From NCBI RefSeq assembly GCF_003716875.1, contig NZ_CP033078.1, positions 1,302,001-1,366,000 of the forward strand: a DNA stretch of 64,000 bases. Direction: 5' to 3'. A program made the position numbers and the translations under genes. The notes beneath the pieces are model-generated. The model was not told the origin of the DNA, did no database searches, and saw only the letters and a program-made list of their open reading frames with translations. This document shows, piece after piece, positions 37,742 to 47,206 of the stretch. This DNA is from Vibrio zhugei. Lineage in GTDB: Bacteria > Pseudomonadota > Gammaproteobacteria > Enterobacterales > Vibrionaceae. Each line of letters begins with the position of its first letter. Position 1 is the stretch's first letter.

Positions 37742-39313
37742 ATGAAGAAGAGTATTGATAAATACAGTATTGATAATACCGACTATACGGTAGGACAAGA
37801 TAATGTCCAAAAGTGGGGTTTTGATGTACATAACCCAGTTTTCGGAGTAAGTGCTGGCTTAATCCTGATTTTCTTAGTGGCAACGCTACTGTCAGATGCG
37901 GATACTGCGAAAAGTGTGTTGAATGGGATTAAAGGGCAAATCATTGATAATTTTGATGTTCTCTTCATGTGGGCAGGGAACTTTTTTATCGTCTTTTGCT
38001 TAGCAATGATTGTGTTGCCTTACGGTCGGATCCGTCTCGGTGGTAAAGATGCCGCACCTGAACATTCTTTCTTTTCATGGTTATCCATGTTGTTTGCTGC
38101 GGGCATGGGTATTGGTCTGATGTTTTGGAGTGTTGCCGAGCCTGCTGGTTACTACACTGGCGCCTATGGTACTCCTTTAGATGTGACAGCGAATACCCCG
38201 GAGGCCGCAAAATTGGCTTTGGGTGCAACCATGTTCCACTGGGGATTACATCCTTGGGCCATTTATGGCGTTATGTCGCTGTCTCTTGCGTTTTTCTGCT
38301 ATAACAAAGGTCTACCACTTTCTATCCGTTCTATATTTTTCCCTGTTTTAGGTGATAGAGCTTGGGGATGGGCCGGTCACATTGTTGATATTCTCGCTGT
38401 GATTTCCACTTTGTTTGGTTTAGCAACATCATTAGGTTTAGGCGCGCAGCAAGCGGCAAGTGGCCTGCATCACGTGTTTGGTTTTAAAGATGGTATCAGT
38501 CTACAAATCATCGTGATTGTTGGTGTCACTCTGCTGGCAACCATTTCAGTGATTCGAGGCATTGACGGTGGGGTGAAAGTCATCTCTAACATCAATATGA
38601 TTCTGGCTTTCCTTTTGCTCTTTGTGGTTGCATTTATTGGCTATGATGTCACCTTCGCTGCGATCCCAGAAACCTTAGTCTCTTATATCCAAAATATCGT
38701 GGCACTAAGTAACCCGCATGATCGCCCTGATGAAACTTGGTTGAAAGCATGGACTATCTTCTATTGGGCTTGGTGGATTTCATGGTCACCATTCGTGGGG
38801 ATGTTTATTGCTCGAGTATCACGTGGACGGACTGTTCGTCAGTTTATGACGGCTGTCTTGATTGTCCCAACAGCTGTGACACTGGTATGGATGTCAGTAT
38901 TCGGTGGGCTTGCCATTGATCAAATCATCCATCATGTCGGCGTATTAGGCGATAAAGGTGTGACTAATGTCTCTCTTGCGATGTTTGAGATGTTTGATGC
39001 GCTTCCTTACGGAACGGTGCTGTCCATCATTGGTGTTGTGTTAGTGCTGGTCTTCTTTATTACGTCTTCAGATTCAGGCTCATTGGTTATCGATAGCATC
39101 ACGGCGGGCGGGAAGCTCGATGCACCAATACTGCAGCGGGTATTTTGGGCTGTATTGGAAGGTGCGATTGCCATTGCATTGTTATGGATTGGCGGAAGTA
39201 ACGCTGTACAAGCTATGCAGGCAGCGGCCATTTGTACGGCGCTACCGTTCACGATTATTTTATTATTGATGTGTTTCAGTCTCGTGAAGGGAATGAATAC
39301 GGAAGAATATTAA
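37742..39313 (+). CDS. opuD: BCCT-family betaine/compatible-solute transporter
   Basis: A 523-residue sodium-coupled transporter for glycine betaine-like osmolytes. Twelve hydrophobic helices are visible. The BCCT signature lies in the eighth helix region, WTIFYWAWWISWSPFVGMFIARVSRGRT (core WAWWISWSPFVGMFIA), and the glycine-rich first helix pair GMGIGLMFWSVAEPAGYY is present. It ends shortly after the last helix, so the long C-terminal osmosensing tail of BetP is missing. Divergent from cosR. The symbol follows the V. cholerae neighbourhood. Confidence 0.88.
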   Translation: MKKSIDKYSIDNTDYTVGQDNVQKWGFDVHNPVFGVSAGLILIFLVATLLSDADTAKSVLNGIKGQIIDNFDVLFMWAGNFFIVFCLAMIVLPYGRIRLGGKDAAPEHSFFSWLSMLFAAGMGIGLMFWSVAEPAGYYTGAYGTPLDVTANTPEAAKLALGATMFHWGLHPWAIYGVMSLSLAFFCYNKGLPLSIRSIFFPVLGDRAWGWAGHIVDILAVISTLFGLATSLGLGAQQAASGLHHVFGFKDGISLQIIVIVGVTLLATISVIRGIDGGVKVISNINMILAFLLLFVVAFIGYDVTFAAIPETLVSYIQNIVALSNPHDRPDETWLKAWTIFYWAWWISWSPFVGMFIARVSRGRTVRQFMTAVLIVPTAVTLVWMSVFGGLAIDQIIHHVGVLGDKGVTNVSLAMFEMFDALPYGTVLSIIGVVLVLVFFITSSDSGSLVIDSITAGGKLDAPILQRVFWAVLEGAIAIALLWIGGSNAVQAMQAAAICTALPFTIILLLMCFSLVKGMNTEEY

Positions 39314-39340
39314 CTATCAATGGTTGGTTTAAATCGTTTC

Positions 39341-39373
39341 AAGGGCTGAGTTTATGACTCAGCCCTTTTTTAT
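39341..39373 (+). terminator. Transporter terminator
   Basis: AAGGGCTGAGT / ACTCAGCCCTT stem, TTATG loop, T-run. Confidence 0.93.
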
Positions 39374-39547
39374 TCCGCCGTTGCGCCCCTTGATTTTCCC
39401 ATTCGCCATGCTTACTGTGTATTAAGTAAATAACGAGTGTTATTTTTAGGTAAAAAATAAGCCAGCTAACGGTAAAAAATAGTGTCGTAACTCGGACAAT
39501 TATGGAATGATAGCAATAAGTTTACTTACTATGAGACTGATGTCGTT

Positions 39548-41431
39548 ATGAGTTTATCGTTGAAACAAAAATTAATTGCCGTGAGCATTGCGATGCTCGC
39601 TATTATGGCCATTGCCTTGATTTGGATTGCTGCTGCCAAATTAAAAACAGAAACTCAAAATAGTGTCCAGGTGAGAGCTCAGACTGTTTCACAAAGTGCG
39701 GAGAAAGGAATTTCCGACTGGATCAGTCAACGAGTCGCGTTAATTAAAGCGCTGAAAGATAATACTCAAGCCGAAGACATAGAACCCTTCCTTGTGCAAG
39801 CAAGAAAAGCTGGGGATTTTGATGATGTGTATTTTGGCACGAGTCAAGGCGACATGCTACGTTCTCACCCTGAAAGAAACAGTGCAGGGTATGATCCTCG
39901 AGTACGTGGCTGGTATAAAAGTGCCACTCAGGCTAATAAAATGGTGTTGACCTCAGCTTATCGTGATGCTGCGACCAACGAGCTATTGGTGACGCTTGCG
40001 ACGCCTATCCATCACACGGGTGGCCGTGAGGGCGTGTTAGCTGGCGACGTGCTCATTGCGCAGTTGGTCAATAATGTGATTAGCTTGGATATTGGTAAAA
40101 ATGCCTCCGCCTCGTTAATAGACAGTCAAAATGGAACCATTCTCGCGACCCAAAAAGCAGAAAACATTCTTAAGCCAGTGAGCGCTTTGGATGACGATCT
40201 GTCCATGAACAGTATTGAAAAAGCCATGCAAAGTGGTCAGTTGGCCCAATTTGATATTAATGGTCAAGAGAAACTGCTGTATTTTTCTAAAGTCCCTAAT
40301 ACGCACTGGATTCTCATGCTGAAACTCGATAAAGAAACTGAGTTTGCATTGTATTACAGTATGTTAAATCAACTGATTATCACGGGTATTGTGATCACCA
40401 TTATTATGTTGTTTGCCGTTGCCTATGTGGTAAGTGTGCTAACCAAGGATCTGCTGCGTGTTTCCAGTGCGTTGGAAGAGATTGCTTCTGGCGAAGGCGA
40501 TCTGACTCAACGCTTGACCGTATCGAGTCACGATGAGGTGGGGAAACTTGCGTCTAATTTCAACGTGTTTGTTAGTAACATGCACAGCATGATGATGACA
40601 TTAAGAGGTATTTCTCAGAGTTTACATAGCCAATCGACGACGACCGCAGCTCATGCTGCAAATCGTAGCGAGCGCATTCGCGTGCAGCAAGATGAAATCA
40701 ATATGGTCGCCACGGCGATTAATGAAATGGCGGCTGCGACTCATGAAATCGCTGGCAATGCAGATAACACTGCGAGCAGTTCGAATGAGGCGGTATCCGC
40801 GGCGCAACATGGTAGCGATCAAGTGACTAAGACTCAGAGCTCCATCGCACGCTTAGCTGAAGAAGTGGGCGTTGCGACTTCTGTGATTGAGGAGTTGCAA
40901 ACTCATGCCGATGGCATTAATTCGATTCTATCGACTATCCAAGGGATTGCCGAACAAACCAATTTACTGGCACTCAACGCTGCGATTGAGGCAGCGCGTG
41001 CTGGTGAGCAGGGACGTGGATTTGCGGTGGTGGCTGACGAAGTCCGAGTATTAAGTCAGCGTACGCATTCGTCAACAACGGAAATTCAAACCATGATTGA
41101 AACCCTGCAAGCGACAACGCATAAAGCCGTTAATATCATGGGTGATAGCCACAAGTTATCCGATACATCGGTAGACGATGCCACCGAAGCGGCCGCCAGT
41201 TTAACGCAAATTCAGCAATCGGTTGAGGTGATCAGTGATATGGCAACGCAAATTGCCTCTGCTGCTGAAGAGCAATCCTCGGTGACTTCGGAAATTACGC
41301 GCAATACTTCAGGCATTCGTGATGTATCTGAAGAGCTTGCGAAAGAAGCGGGCGAAGCGGCCAAGCAAGCTTCTGAGCTTTCTGCGCTTTCTCATCAATT
41401 ACAAGAACAAATCGGTCGATTTAAATTGTAA
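39548..41431 (+). CDS. Methyl-accepting chemotaxis protein, amino-acid-type dCache sensor
   Basis: A 627-residue chemoreceptor: helix 1 (about 10-30), a double-Cache periplasmic domain (about 35-275), helix 2 (about 277-299), HAMP, and a signalling domain with [20 protein letters not shown]. The membrane-distal Cache pocket has the published amino-acid motif at the exact spacing: Tyr115, Arg120, Trp122, Tyr123 in [10 protein letters not shown], and Asp167 in VLAGDVL, 44 residues after Tyr123. It is therefore predicted to sense amino acids. Its terminator is at 41468. Confidence 0.94.
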   Translation: MSLSLKQKLIAVSIAMLAIMAIALIWIAAAKLKTETQNSVQVRAQTVSQSAEKGISDWISQRVALIKALKDNTQAEDIEPFLVQARKAGDFDDVYFGTSQGDMLRSHPERNSAGYDPRVRGWYKSATQANKMVLTSAYRDAATNELLVTLATPIHHTGGREGVLAGDVLIAQLVNNVISLDIGKNASASLIDSQNGTILATQKAENILKPVSALDDDLSMNSIEKAMQSGQLAQFDINGQEKLLYFSKVPNTHWILMLKLDKETEFALYYSMLNQLIITGIVITIIMLFAVAYVVSVLTKDLLRVSSALEEIASGEGDLTQRLTVSSHDEVGKLASNFNVFVSNMHSMMMTLRGISQSLHSQSTTTAAHAANRSERIRVQQDEINMVATAINEMAAATHEIAGNADNTASSSNEAVSAAQHGSDQVTKTQSSIARLAEEVGVATSVIEELQTHADGINSILSTIQGIAEQTNLLALNAAIEAARAGEQGRGFAVVADEVRVLSQRTHSSTTEIQTMIETLQATTHKAVNIMGDSHKLSDTSVDDATEAAASLTQIQQSVEVISDMATQIASAAEEQSSVTSEITRNTSGIRDVSEELAKEAGEAAKQASELSALSHQLQEQIGRFKL

Positions 41432-41467
41432 TGCTATCCAGCGACGCGCGGCAATTCGTCGAATAAC

Positions 41468-41499
41468 AAAAAACCGGCTCTGCAAGAGCCGGTTTTTTT
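41468..41499. terminator. Bidirectional terminator
   Basis: AAAAACCGGCTC / GAGCCGGTTTTT stem with a TGCAA loop, between convergent genes. Confidence 0.93.
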
Positions 41500-41537
41500 A
41501 TGGGAATCACGAGAGACCCGCATGCCGAATCGGTGGT

Positions 41538-42254
41538 TTACAGCCAGAAATTTTGAATGGGATCATCGGGGGTAAAATGATGAGCCATTTGTGCTTGAAA
41601 TAACTCCGCCGTGGCTATCGCATCCGTAAGCGCATGGTGGGCAGTATAAGGTGGTAGGTTATAACGCAAGCGAGATTGTCCTAACCGAACAGAGGCGGGA
41701 CGACGCCCCAGCAGTCGATTCCAAAAACTACCTGACGTTTGCCGTTGAATTCGGGTTTCGATCTCCATTGTGTCAATGACAGGAAACTCTATTCCTTCTT
41801 TAATCCGCCTTTTCAGGGCTTTATCGAGCATTATTCTTTCGATCTTCCGAAAGTGTACCACCATGATTTTGCCTTGCATGGACTCGAGTACGTCACTGAT
41901 AATTTCGGTTAAATCTGGGGCATCCATAATATCATTATGGGTAATACCGTGAATGACCACCGAGTTATCCTGTAACTTTTGGCGGGGGCGTACCGTCCAA
42001 TGACGAGCGCGATTAAGGTAGACGCGATCAAAGGAAAAGGGGACGATACCGATAGTGATGATCTCATCTTTGTCGGTATTGAGGCCGGTGGTTTCAAAAT
42101 CCATGGCCAAAAACTCTACCTCGCGCAAAGGCGTGCCTTTTTCTGGTAGCGTGGCAGCATAAAATTGCCGCAATGGTTCATATTTAGCCAGTTTTAGCTT
42201 ACTACGAAACTTATAAGGCCAATCAATGCTCGGTGCTCCAAATGACTGTATCAT
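41538..42254 (-). CDS. DnaQ-like 3'-5' exonuclease
   Basis: A 238-residue DEDDh exonuclease. Exo I is AMDFETTGLNTDKDEII, Exo II falls near VVIHGITHND/VVHFRKIERIML, and Exo III is HHALTDAIATAEL; the acidic residues and the His are present. It is not the replicative epsilon subunit, being next to a signalling protein gene rather than rnhA. It lies 7 bp after the cNMP/CBS/DUF294 gene on the same strand, so the two form an operon and may act together. Confidence 0.85.
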   Translation of the reverse strand: MIQSFGAPSIDWPYKFRSKLKLAKYEPLRQFYAATLPEKGTPLREVEFLAMDFETTGLNTDKDEIITIGIVPFSFDRVYLNRARHWTVRPRQKLQDNSVVIHGITHNDIMDAPDLTEIISDVLESMQGKIMVVHFRKIERIMLDKALKRRIKEGIEFPVIDTMEIETRIQRQTSGSFWNRLLGRRPASVRLGQSRLRYNLPPYTAHHALTDAIATAELFQAQMAHHFTPDDPIQNFWL

Positions 42255-42261
42255 GTTCTAC

Positions 42262-44151
42262 CTACTTAAAGCTGCCGCTTGCTTGATAGCGATATTTCAA
42301 AAAGTTTTGGGCGTTACTCAAGATCTGGAAAGCATCTTTAAGGTTACGTCGCTCAAAATCGGATAAATTTTCAGGCTCGATGTTGTTATCTGGCTCTTGG
42401 CCATTCTCAATATCGATGGCTTGATGGCGAATACGTACCACGGAAATAAACTCTAAGGCATCACGCAAGTCTTGCCCTCGTCCTTTCGGTAGGATACCGG
42501 CATCAATAATGTCATCGAGGCGCTCAAATGAGTTTTTGGCGCGTGAGCCAACCGCGAGGGCATGTACTCGGATTAAATCCGCTAATGGCGCAGTGCCTCG
42601 TCGCTTTAAGTTGATGGAATTATTGTGCTGGCCATCTTTTTCCATAACGAAATTTTTGAAAAAGCCCAATGGGGGGGTGCGATTGAGCGAGTTACGCGCG
42701 AGACAAGCTAAGAAGCGGTTGTTGCGACGAGCTCGGCGAACCACAAATCCATTCAACTGCTCGGCCCATTTCAAGCGGCCATAAACCCCATCTAAATCAA
42801 AAAAGATTGAGGCATTGAGCAGCGCTTTGGGATTGGGATTATCAATCCAGTCGGCAAAGCACGCTTCCCATTGACGGCGAGTCATACGCCATTCTGGGTT
42901 GGTTGCCATGATATCGCCAGTACAATACGTATAACCACATTGGTTCAGGGCATCGCAAATAAAGCGAGACAGCTTCTCAAAGTACGCACCGTGCTTGTCT
43001 TCATCGTAACTGTCATCAAGGATGATCGCATTATCTTGATCGGTCACGACTAACTGCTCGTCACGTCCCATGGAGCCCAGTGCGAGGAAACAGAAGGGGA
43101 TAGGGGCTGGGCCGAACTCTTCTTCTGCTAACTCAATGATGCGTTGCTTAAAGCTGCGCCCAATGGTGGACATCGCCGTACCGATCATATGTGAGTTCGC
43201 GTCTTCGCGAACCATGCGAACAAAGCTTTCTTGTAACTGTGTCGCCACTTGCGCCAGGTCATCGACGGTTTTTTGTTGGTAGATGCTGCTCACCAATAGG
43301 AGTGAGTTTTGCGATTCGTAACGCACGATATCGGAAATCTCGATAATACCAATGGGTTTGTTTTCTTTTAAAACCGGAAGGTGATGAACGTTATAACGCA
43401 GCATCATTAACATCGCTTCATAGACATACGCATTGTGATCCAATGAAATGACGTCTGTGGTCATGACCTCACTGACGGTACGACTATGATCCATCCCCGT
43501 GACCAGAACACGACGACATAAATCGCGGTCGGTAATAATGCCAGCGACAGCTGAACTGTCATCGTCATCGTCGTCGGTACGATTGGGGTCAATGATAAGC
43601 ACGGAGGACGTATTTTCCTCAGACATCTTGATAGCGGTTTCTTGGATGGTCGCATCCGTGTGCACGAATAAAGGTTCGCCGGCCAATAAACTCGTGACTT
43701 TGACGGTAGTTAAATCGTTTTCATCAGTCTGGCTTGATACCGCTTGGCGTAGGCGTGCATTATCTTCTACTTCAACAAAATCGGCGAAGTTGTCATATTC
43801 ATCATACAGCTTTTGAAATAGAGATACGGGAATGCAGTATACGAGCGTATCTTCAATGGCGGTTACTGGAAAGCGGACTTTATTGTTGGTCAGTAATCCC
43901 ATTTGACCAAACATGTCGCCTTCGGTTAAGCGATTATAGAGTTCACCTTTTCGGCGATACACTTCCACGACGCCACTGCGAATAATGAATAAGTCTTCGA
44001 TGTAATCGCCAAAATGGATAATTGGAGTATCTTGTCGATAGTAGGCAATCTCAATTTGTCCGGTGACGTCTGCCAATACTTCTTCTGACAGATCGCTAAA
44101 CGGAGGGTATTGGCTGAGAAAGGTTATAATTTCTTGTAGCTCAGCATCCAT
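42262..44151 (-). CDS. cNMP-binding / CBS / DUF294 nucleotidyltransferase-like protein
   Basis: A 629-residue cytoplasmic protein with four parts: a cyclic-nucleotide-binding domain (about 20-130; IEDLFIIRSGVVEVYRR), a CBS pair (about 160-290; EVMTTDVISLDHNAYVYEAM as core), a GlnD-like nucleotidyltransferase domain (LGSMGRDEQLVVTDQDNAI) and a DUF294 C-terminal helical domain. Start ATG 44151 follows AAGGAG; 16 extra upstream codons are not supported. It looks like a nucleotide-sensing regulator, possibly one that modifies or binds a partner protein. It precedes the exonuclease by 7 bp. Confidence 0.88.
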   Translation of the reverse strand: MDAELQEIITFLSQYPPFSDLSEEVLADVTGQIEIAYYRQDTPIIHFGDYIEDLFIIRSGVVEVYRRKGELYNRLTEGDMFGQMGLLTNNKVRFPVTAIEDTLVYCIPVSLFQKLYDEYDNFADFVEVEDNARLRQAVSSQTDENDLTTVKVTSLLAGEPLFVHTDATIQETAIKMSEENTSSVLIIDPNRTDDDDDDSSAVAGIITDRDLCRRVLVTGMDHSRTVSEVMTTDVISLDHNAYVYEAMLMMLRYNVHHLPVLKENKPIGIIEISDIVRYESQNSLLLVSSIYQQKTVDDLAQVATQLQESFVRMVREDANSHMIGTAMSTIGRSFKQRIIELAEEEFGPAPIPFCFLALGSMGRDEQLVVTDQDNAIILDDSYDEDKHGAYFEKLSRFICDALNQCGYTYCTGDIMATNPEWRMTRRQWEACFADWIDNPNPKALLNASIFFDLDGVYGRLKWAEQLNGFVVRRARRNNRFLACLARNSLNRTPPLGFFKNFVMEKDGQHNNSINLKRRGTAPLADLIRVHALAVGSRAKNSFERLDDIIDAGILPKGRGQDLRDALEFISVVRIRHQAIDIENGQEPDNNIEPENLSDFERRNLKDAFQILSNAQNFLKYRYQASGSFK

Positions 44152-44323
44152 TGAAGGCTCCTTATAATAACGTGTTGTTTTGTATATCTTCAGTGTCACG
44201 GTTTGCCAATGGCTGAATACATCATTTTACACTAAAACACGGCGCTGCGCTGTGTTGTGACGCGCGTTGAGAGACATTGAGACCAAGACCTGACACTGAG
44301 AGCACCGGAAGAGAAAAAAAGCC

Positions 44324-44334
44324 AGCATAGGGCT
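44324..44334. repeat. IS4-type target-site duplication, left copy
   Basis: AGCATAGGGCT, repeated exactly at 45763-45773 on the other side of the element. Eleven bases is within the usual IS4 range. Confidence 0.9.
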
Positions 44335-44358
44335 TAATGCTTGTAAGTTAAGAGGCAT

Positions 44359-45672
44359 TTAACATCTTTTAGAAGGCCTGGTCGCATAGCGACTGGGCCT
44401 TCTTTTTACTGCTCTTGGATAGCTTCGTTCTCTCCTTTCTGGCAGCGTAAAACTCTCAGCCATATCTAAGATGTAATTCATCACCTCCGGGACCCTTCCC
44501 GGTGCCACTGACGGCAGTTGCTGTAATTGCCCTATTAAGAACAACGAAGCTTGTTTGAACCCTATCTGGTAAGGCATGACCTTGTTTTGATCGTAAGCCA
44601 TTTGGCACATCAAGAACCTAAGTAAGTTGTAAGCCAGCAGCATGCCCCATAATTCTTGTTCTACTAGCTCAGGCTTTTTACTTCTTAGGGTTAGGGTGTT
44701 TTGCAGCATATATTGCTTCATTTCTCGATAACCAAGTTCGATTTCCCACCGATGGCTATATAGCTCGGCTATGTCTTGCCCTGGGTAACGCAAGGGATCT
44801 GTCATTGAGGTTAATAACCGAACTTCCTTCCCCTTTATCGTCTTGGTGATTAATCGAGCCTCGAGTGTTTCTGGTGCATCGTGCCACTTCTTCTTCGCTT
44901 GTGGGGATAGCGTTAACTCAACCAGCTCTTGACCACGTCCTAATTGGCGAAGTGTCGTGTATTGCGCCCCTTTACGCATGGGAATTAGCCAATGTCTTTC
45001 TGTCCCTGTTGTCTGCCAACGGTGTAAAAGCCCTAGCGCATAAAAACCTCTATCGAAGATAGTCAGGCTATTATCTGGTGATTGCTCTATGAGCTCCGTT
45101 GTTAGGTCCACTTCACTTGTTGATGTGGAATCGAACGAAGCGCTATTTAGAAGATGACTAGTCAGTTCCATGTGGCAGACCATGCGCACTTGAGGATATT
45201 CGGACGAGCACTTTTGATTCCGAGTCCGACTGAATGTCTCACCGTTTTCTTTCGTATCTGGCGTTCGCCAGACGACGCCGTCGACAGCATGAAGCGTGAG
45301 TCCATGCCAGTCTGGATGAGGCGTTTTATCATGCCAAATCTTCTGTGTTTGAGTAAAAACGGATTTCATGACATCGGAGCCCAACCGTTGTCTGGCTTGG
45401 ATGACGGCACTTGGAGCAACAAATGGCTTCTTACCTGGAAGGAGGATATCCAGTTTCGACACAACTTTCTCCATAGACAAGTGACGATATAAAGACATCC
45501 CAACGACACTCCATACCATCATCTCCATAGGCAATCTTCGTCTACGAACTGTGGTAATTCCGGTATCTTCTAAACATTGCGAAATGAGTTCAGGGGAAAG
45601 TAGGTCAGATAACCCCGAAAGTTGTTCAGCAGAAAATTTGTGTACTTGGTTAAGTGCTTGTCTTAAAAACAT
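44359..45672 (-). CDS. IS4-family transposase
   Basis: A DDE transposase of 437 residues. Family-typical segments: RRLPMEMMVWSVVGM near the start, PSAVIQARQRLG, first Asp in LHAVDGVVWRTPD, second Asp in LTIFDRGFYALGLL, and the Y-(2)-R-(3)-E-(6)-K signature in YSHRWEIELGYREMKQ. The sequence resembles E. coli IS4 transposase throughout. ATG 45672 (MFLRQALNQV) aligns with the E. coli start; an in-frame ATG at 45690 lies inside a terminator-like hairpin and is less likely. Confidence 0.93.
   Translation of the reverse strand: MFLRQALNQVHKFSAEQLSGLSDLLSPELISQCLEDTGITTVRRRRLPMEMMVWSVVGMSLYRHLSMEKVVSKLDILLPGKKPFVAPSAVIQARQRLGSDVMKSVFTQTQKIWHDKTPHPDWHGLTLHAVDGVVWRTPDTKENGETFSRTRNQKCSSEYPQVRMVCHMELTSHLLNSASFDSTSTSEVDLTTELIEQSPDNSLTIFDRGFYALGLLHRWQTTGTERHWLIPMRKGAQYTTLRQLGRGQELVELTLSPQAKKKWHDAPETLEARLITKTIKGKEVRLLTSMTDPLRYPGQDIAELYSHRWEIELGYREMKQYMLQNTLTLRSKKPELVEQELWGMLLAYNLLRFLMCQMAYDQNKVMPYQIGFKQASLFLIGQLQQLPSVAPGRVPEVMNYILDMAESFTLPERRERSYPRAVKRRPSRYATRPSKRC
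44371..44407 (+). terminator. Antisense terminator in the 3' end of the transposase gene
   Basis: AGAAGGCC...GTCGC / GCGAC...GGCCTTCT hairpin followed by TTTTT on the plus strand. It would stop transcripts entering the element from the left in antisense. Confidence 0.6.
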
Positions 45673-45675
45673 AAA

Positions 45676-45707
45676 AAAATCCGAGTGCATGAATACACTC
45701 GGATTTT
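45676..45707 (-). terminator. Inward-facing hairpin just before the transposase start
   Basis: On the minus strand: stem AAAATCCGAGTG / CACTCGGATTTT, 8-nt loop, and seven T running up to the ATG at 45672. It should stop transcription entering from aspC before it reaches the transposase. Confidence 0.75.
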
Positions 45708-45762
45708 GACACGTTAGATGGATCCTTCAACCGATCATTTTAGTCTTAACTGATCGGCATTA

Positions 45763-45773
45763 AGCATAGGGCT
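45763..45773. repeat. IS4-type target-site duplication, right copy
   Basis: AGCATAGGGCT, identical to 44324-44334. Joining the flanks restores a perfect terminator: AAAAAGCCAGC, loop ATAGG, GCTGGCTTTTT. Confidence 0.9.
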
Positions 45774-45798
45774 GGCTTTTTATCACTTGAAATAACGA

Positions 45799-46989
45799 TT
45801 ATAGGACGTTGGCAATCCCTTCACATAACGGCTGCATGTTAGTTTTCGTCATACCCGCGACGCTGATACGTCCTGAACCGACGATGTAAATGGCCGCTTC
45901 GTCTTTCAAGCGAGCCACTTGTGCTTTGTTAAGGCCGGAGAATGAGAACATGCCATTTTGACGTTCGATGAAACTGAAATCCGCACTGACGCCTTTGTCT
46001 TTTAATGTTTGTACAAACAGACGACGCATTTCGTGGATACGTTGACGCATATCGGCGACTTCTTGTTCCCACTCCGCACGCAGTTCTGCGGAATTGAGAA
46101 TATGGGTGACGACAGCGGCCCCATGTGCTGGAGGATTTGAGTAGATGGCACGAATGATTTTTTTTACTTGAGAAAAGGCGTCAGTTGCAATCGTAGTATT
46201 GGCGGCCACCAAGGTAAACGCACCGACGCGTTCATTGTATAAGCCGAAGTTCTTGGAAAATGAGCTGGCAACCAGAATTTCGTCATTGCACTTCGCAAAT
46301 TCCCGTAATCCGTCGGCATCTTCTTGAACGCCAGAAGCAAATCCTTGATAAGCAAAGTCAAACAGTGGGATAAGCCCTTTATCGGCGACCAACTTAGCAA
46401 GGGTTTGCCATTCTTCAAAGGTTGGGTCAATGCCGGTCGGGTTATGACAGCAGCCGTGTAATAAGACCACATCGCCTGCAGACGCTTGTTCTAAATCGGT
46501 CACCATTGCAGCAAAATCTTTATCATGTGACTCTGCGTTGTAATAGGTATATTGGGCGATTTCTAGGCCTGCACTGCTGAATACGGCATGATGGTTCGCC
46601 CAAGTTGGATTACTAATCCAAACCTTCACCGCGCCAAAATGGCGTTTAACAAACTCAGCCGCAATGCGCAGAGCACCGGTACCGCCAGGCGCTTGAGCGG
46701 TTTTTGCTCGTTGTTGAGTAATGATGGCAGCGTCGTCACCGAACAGGAGTTTCTGCACCGCTAATCCATAATCCGCCGTGCCTTCAATGCTAAGGTAGGA
46801 TTTGGTTTTTTCGTTCGCCAATAAATCCGCTTCTGCTTTTTTGACTGTCGCAAGAACGGGGGTTTCCCCTGATTCGTCTTTATAAATACCGACCCCGAGA
46901 TTAATTTTCTCTGGGCGAGTGTCTTTTTTAAATTCTTCCGTGAGGCCTAGAATTGGATCGGCAGGCGCTGCGACAATTTTTTCAAACAT
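45799..46989 (-). CDS. aspC: Aspartate/aromatic aminotransferase
   Basis: A PLP-dependent class I aminotransferase of 396 residues, the same length as E. coli AspC. The cofactor lysine is in [15 protein letters not shown], and the substrate-binding Arg near the end is in GRISVAGM. It makes aspartate and glutamate from their keto acids and is upstream of asnS in E. coli too. Its own terminator has been split by the IS4-type element 26 bp beyond the stop. Confidence 0.94.
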   Translation of the reverse strand: MFEKIVAAPADPILGLTEEFKKDTRPEKINLGVGIYKDESGETPVLATVKKAEADLLANEKTKSYLSIEGTADYGLAVQKLLFGDDAAIITQQRAKTAQAPGGTGALRIAAEFVKRHFGAVKVWISNPTWANHHAVFSSAGLEIAQYTYYNAESHDKDFAAMVTDLEQASAGDVVLLHGCCHNPTGIDPTFEEWQTLAKLVADKGLIPLFDFAYQGFASGVQEDADGLREFAKCNDEILVASSFSKNFGLYNERVGAFTLVAANTTIATDAFSQVKKIIRAIYSNPPAHGAAVVTHILNSAELRAEWEQEVADMRQRIHEMRRLFVQTLKDKGVSADFSFIERQNGMFSFSGLNKAQVARLKDEAAIYIVGSGRISVAGMTKTNMQPLCEGIANVL

Positions 46990-47153
46990 AATAGTATCCG
47001 TGTCGGGGTAAAAGAGAAATCATGATCTATTTATACCTGTCTCGTGTCGTTGAAACAACTCATCAAAAGAGAAAAAGTACAAATAACTGATGGGCGTGTT
47101 GTGAATATTGGATAGGCAGAGCGTAGGGGAGATCAATCGACCTAGTGGGTAGC

Positions 47154-47183
47154 AATAAAAAGACGACCCGAAGGTCGCCTTAT
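47154..47183 (-). terminator. asnS terminator
   Basis: On the minus strand, GGCGACC / GGGTCGTC hairpin (one G-T pair) with a TTC loop, then TTTTT. Confidence 0.85.
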
Positions 47184-47206
47184 CCGTATCACTCAGACGA
47201 ATGATT

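Larger units (their letters stand above)
44335..45762 (-). mobile_element. Complete IS4-family insertion sequence (1428 bp)
   Basis: The element is bounded by imperfect inverted ends sharing TAATGC and then AGTTAAGA (14 of 19 positions match), the same ends as E. coli IS4, whose length (about 1.43 kb) it also matches. It encodes one transposase on the minus strand and is flanked by an 11-bp direct repeat. All parts look intact, so it may be active or recently moved. Confidence 0.93.
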
